Positions 60,768 to 64,000 of a stretch of DNA of 64,000 bases are shown in pieces (positions within the stretch are counted from its first letter, which is position 1; every line of letters begins with the position of its first letter). A program made the position numbers and the translations under genes. The DNA comes from Pomphorhynchus laevis (Eukaryota; Acanthocephala; Palaeacanthocephala; Echinorhynchida; Pomphorhynchidae). Where the stretch lies: contig WNNJ02000754.1 of assembly GCA_012934845.2 (NCBI GenBank), positions 1-64,000 of the forward strand. Reading direction: 5' to 3'. The notes under the pieces are model-generated. The model was given only the letters and a program-made list of their open reading frames with translations, searched no databases and was not told the origin of the DNA.

Positions 60768-62516
60768 GGAGATGCATTAACTGTGGAGGCGACCATTGTT
60801 CCTTCTATAGAAAGTGTCCGCAATTCAAAGCATTTTATCGTTGGTTCCAGGATAAGAACAAAGATGCACTTGAAGACAATGAAAGGAATACAAATGTTTT
60901 TACCATAATATTGAATGGAACAAAACTGAACATTTATGCGGAAATGGCCTCTCTCTATACAGCAAAAAAAACGGAAAATGGATTTAAATACATGAGCAAT
61001 GAAATACACGAAATATCATTGTCTAGACGTTTAGAAATGTTCTAAGAACATATTCTAAAAGTAGTTAATAAAAGAATTACAGACGCGCAAATAATTTTGA
61101 GAAGAAAATAGGAATGCTATTACAAAACTTGTCAGATAGCATATCCGGAGAAAGTATAAATCAGAAAATAAATTCGATAGTTAATGTTGATGACGTATCT
61201 GTTAAAGTGGTACAGAAAAACACAACAAAACCCATCTACCAGAAAGTGTCGCTTAAAAGACGCTCGGCAACCAAGAAACGCCTTTCAATCTTGAAGATCC
61301 ATCGCATAGAGGAGGAATGCAGTATAAGCAATACAGATACACAGATACAGTCCACACTCCATCCCCATCTATAACTGATTCTTCCGATATCCACATTAAA
61401 GATCTAACAAGTGAAACTTCAGGTATGGAGAAACCTGGAGGAAAACTTAAGATTAAATGACAGGTTTTCAATCTATGATAATAAAACAGTGGAATTGTGG
61501 GGAATTAAAAGGTGCTAAATTTCTATTCCGAGAAATTGATCCTCAAATTATTTATTTCTTACAAGAAACAAAAGGTCACAGTGATTTTCGTCAGAAATGC
61601 CAAATTGCTCCAGAACATGAAGTTTTTTTACCCCCAATTTCAACTAAATCAGATGGTGTTACCACGGTTATAAATTTATCATGACACGCAAAACTGATTT
61701 TTAGTTCAAGTAATGAAAATTGTTCAATTAATATATGAAAGATAGGAATAAATAACATGTTCTTGAATTTGGCAAATATCTATATTTTGCCAAACATGTA
61801 CATTTAAAATCCACAAAAGATTTGATACACGATTATTGAATTGGGCGTAGACTGCTTGTTCGGAGACTTTAATGATCCCACTGGCCATTGGATAAAATCA
61901 ATTGCAAATAAGTGGGAATACATGACAGTTGCCTACACACCTCCCTTAACCTTCCATTGCCTGACACGGGATATACATTCGTATCTAGATGCGGTGATTC
62001 ATAGGTACGGACATCATTATGTTCCAACGCTATTGGAGCAACAATATATCAACTGTGTGTCTGGTCACGATAGTCTAACTTGGAGGATCGGTACGAAAAC
62101 TCAGCTGAATGATCGTTTCATTTTCTCAGATTTGAACATAGCTGCTTTCAACTTGTTACTTAAATTTCAAAAACAAAAAACGCTACAATAAATTGACAGG
62201 GCATTGCAAACATGTGTAAAATGTTTACAAATTCATCGTCAATTTGATAGTACAAGGACACCTTCCTTCTTAAAAACAGCAAAACATTTTAAAATTCCGA
62301 TATGTTTCAAGAATCTTGGTCGAAAATTTACTGGAGAGCATGATACAAGTGGCAATTACAAAAGGATACGAAACACATTCGACGGTGTCAACCAAATTGT
62401 AGCAATTGGTAGAAAACAATCAAAGCAAATAGAACGTGACTAATCTGTTTATGTGATTTATTTTTCTTTTGTGGTTGTTTTCACTTTTGAATCAAGAACG
62501 GATTGTTTGTTTAAAA
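60768..62516 (+). mobile_element. Degraded R1/Jockey-type LINE fragment between direct repeats
   Basis: Begins inside the ORF1 zinc knuckle (CINCGGDHCSFYRKCPQFK), followed by 61114-61374 (ORF1 C-terminus, SDSISGESINQKINS), endonuclease 61457-61684 (IIKQWNCGELKGAKFLF, YFLQETKGHSD) and 61841-62191 (DCLFGDFNDPTGHWIK, CVSGHDSLTWRI), then a linker to 62443. The RT and the 3' end are absent. It is more diverged than copies m1, m2, p1 and p2, with several stops. Confidence 0.75.
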
Positions 62517-62697
62517 ATATGCTATATAATTATTAAAACTTTAAGGTAATATTTTAATAAATCTAGTTATTTTCTTGATACAACGTTTGATTCTTATTTT
62601 ATATATTTTACTCAAAGAAGAAGCAGTAAAAGAAGTAATTACATGACTATAAAAATGAAAGTATACAACTTTAAAAATGAAAATATACAACTTTAAA
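62517..62697 (+). repeat. 181-bp direct repeat, right copy
   Basis: Right partner of 60587-60767, exactly 1930 bp downstream. It runs into one extra GAAAATATACAACTTTAAA unit. Confidence 0.95.
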
Positions 62698-63275
62698 AAT
62701 GAAAATATACAACTTTAAAAATGTTATCGTATAATTAAAAAAATTTTATTACTATAAAATTAAAATTATGCTTCTATCAAAATAAAAAGGCTATATAATC
62801 TTCTTATATGACATTTTATGTCGTGAAATACGCAAGTATACTTAATTAATTCCATAAGAAGAAAATTATCCTTATTGCATTAAATTTTATTGAGGTTGAT
62901 GTTCGTTATAGACACGAGGAATTTGTAGAAAATAAAATAGTGCTAGCTTTCGACGATAGCGTCCTTTACTTTTTAATTAAACTATTTAATTATATTTAAT
63001 TAATATTTAATTTATATATAACAGTGTTATTATATGACATTCGTTTAAATGACATGACTTGTGCTATTTTTAGAAGTTCTAAAAGTATATAACTTATTCA
63101 TATTTTGAAAGCTACGTTCAACATATTTAATAAAAGTATGGATGTCATAAAGCTGGCATATAAAACAAGTATTATTTTATCTAAATAGATTGAATTTGTT
63201 TTAAAGCTGAACATATTATATCAATAACAAGTGAATATCATTGTTTTCGTCTGCATGAAAATACCACTGACTTAA
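62698..63275. other. Intergenic, no gene recognised
   Basis: A/T-rich spacer between the 181-bp repeat and the small ORF at 63276. Nothing recognised. Confidence 0.6.
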
Positions 63276-63734
63276 TCATTGATTTGGTATCAGCTTTTCC
63301 AGATTATCGACGGATTGTCGGTATATATTTATAGTTTCTGTTATTGTCTCTATGGTTATTCGACCGACTGGCTCCCCGTCTGCTGTTTTCTTCTTTTGAA
63401 CTTGAGCCGACTCGTAGATAATATCTTTGGCAAAAATTTCAAGAATTAGTGCAAGTGCTTTTACACTGTCTTCTTTATCTGCATATTGAAACCCGCTTTC
63501 GTTTATCAACTTCTTAACATAGGGTATTGATATAACCAATGGTTCCCATCCCGCTTGTAATATTCTGGCAATTGTTTCCATAATTGTAGTGATATCATTT
63601 AGACGATTTAATTTTGATTTACACCTGTTTTTGCTCGGTTGCGGTTGTTGCTGATTACGCGGAATCGTAAGTAGTTTAACAAGAGCGCTTGAATTACGTG
63701 GAGAGTTCACCAATTGGCAGTACAATTGAGACAT
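63276..63734 (-). CDS. Small protein with TAF10-like histone-fold pattern
   Basis: A single open reading frame of 152 codons from ATG 63734 (MSQLYCQLVNSPRNSSALVK) to TGA 63276. The C-terminal two thirds resemble the TAF10 histone fold in order and spacing: ISIPYVKKLINESGF (helix 1, I-P-x-x-V then S-G-F), EDSVKALALILEIFAKDIIY (helix 2), a KKKTADGEPVG loop, and RITIETITETINIYR (helix 3). TAF10 is a subunit of TFIID and SAGA. The N-terminus is Gln/Lys/Arg-rich and low in complexity. It has no introns, is shorter than typical TAF10, and key residues cannot be verified without alignment. Another histone-fold protein, or a retrocopy, is possible. Confidence 0.5.
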   Translation of the reverse strand: MSQLYCQLVNSPRNSSALVKLLTIPRNQQQPQPSKNRCKSKLNRLNDITTIMETIARILQAGWEPLVISIPYVKKLINESGFQYADKEDSVKALALILEIFAKDIIYESAQVQKKKTADGEPVGRITIETITETINIYRQSVDNLEKLIPNQ

Positions 63735-64000
63735 TGATTTCAAAGTTTAATTACTATTATATCTAAAGCACGGATATTTTATTAAATCGTAGTTGCTACT
63801 GAGTCGAATATAATTTCAAAACTTAGTAAAATGTAAAATAAAACATTCGCACAATTGTGACTTAGTTAAATATGTAAAAAAATATTTATCCATAAATAAT
63901 GGGCCCCCAATTTACGCTAAAAGTAATGACGATTTTGCTTTGAGCTTATTTCGCTTTGAGCTTATTTTGCTTTGAGCCTATTCAAATCATTAAGTTTAAA
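63735..64000. other. Right edge, no gene recognised
   Basis: Upstream region of the small ORF. 63937-63981 has three tandem copies of GCTTTGAGCTTATT-like units. Nothing else seen. Confidence 0.5.

Noticed and set aside
60587-62697. 181-bp direct repeats as LTRs
   Set aside because: No TG...CA ends, no primer-binding site, and the interior is a LINE endonuclease region.
1-64000. Telomeric repeats to explain the tandem LINEs
   Set aside because: No run of TTAGGG-like or related telomere units seen at any junction.

Overview
This is nuclear DNA of an invertebrate animal. It is strongly AT-rich and gene-poor, with very short introns (50 and 54 bp) and dense retroelements: non-LTR (LINE) elements of at least three lineages, Penelope-like elements (PLEs), a tRNA-derived SINE, foldback repeats and a large satellite. 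I cannot place it in a phylum. Short introns, PLEs and hammerhead-bearing repeats would fit several worm-like groups, but that is a guess.

Layout. 1-11.96 kb is a nest of one R1/Jockey-type LINE family: two minus-strand copies head-to-tail, then two plus-strand copies head-to-tail, the pairs meeting head-to-head near 5.35-5.43 kb. 12.2-14.06 kb is a duplicated, collapsed copy of the gene at 19-23 kb, carrying a perfect 15-bp coding-derived minisatellite. 14.28-17.15 kb is an RTE-like LINE. 19.06-23.31 kb (gene A) and 32.04-37.27 kb (gene B) are two paralogous three-exon genes on the minus strand. Exon phases match exactly in both (875 and 811 aa). They encode glycine/proline-rich proteins with the same roughly 80-residue core twice, once in exon 1 and once in exon 3. 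I do not recognise the family. A PLE sits antisense inside intron 2 of gene B.

24.6-31.3 kb, between the genes, holds ribozyme-like repeats: a canonical-looking type I hammerhead (25379-25420) in a partly tandem retrozyme-like unit, a roughly 630-bp palindrome whose arms carry a covarying hammerhead-like motif, and a tRNA-derived SINE with hammerhead core boxes. 42.2-47.9 kb holds two further LINE remnants. 52.2-58.2 kb is a second PLE, on the minus strand, split by about 55 copies of a 79-bp satellite whose unit is a piece of the PLE's own reverse-transcriptase coding region. 59-62.7 kb has two more LINE fragments, one between nearly identical 181-bp direct repeats. Near the right edge (63.28-63.73 kb) is a small ORF with a TAF10-like histone-fold pattern.

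How it fits together: the two host genes appear to have arisen by tandem duplication, with a third, broken duplicate (12.9-14.06 kb). Retroelements fill the spaces. The most unusual content is the group of self-cleaving-RNA-like repeats and the satellite that grew from PLE coding sequence. All calls come from reading the sequence; no database search or folding program was run.
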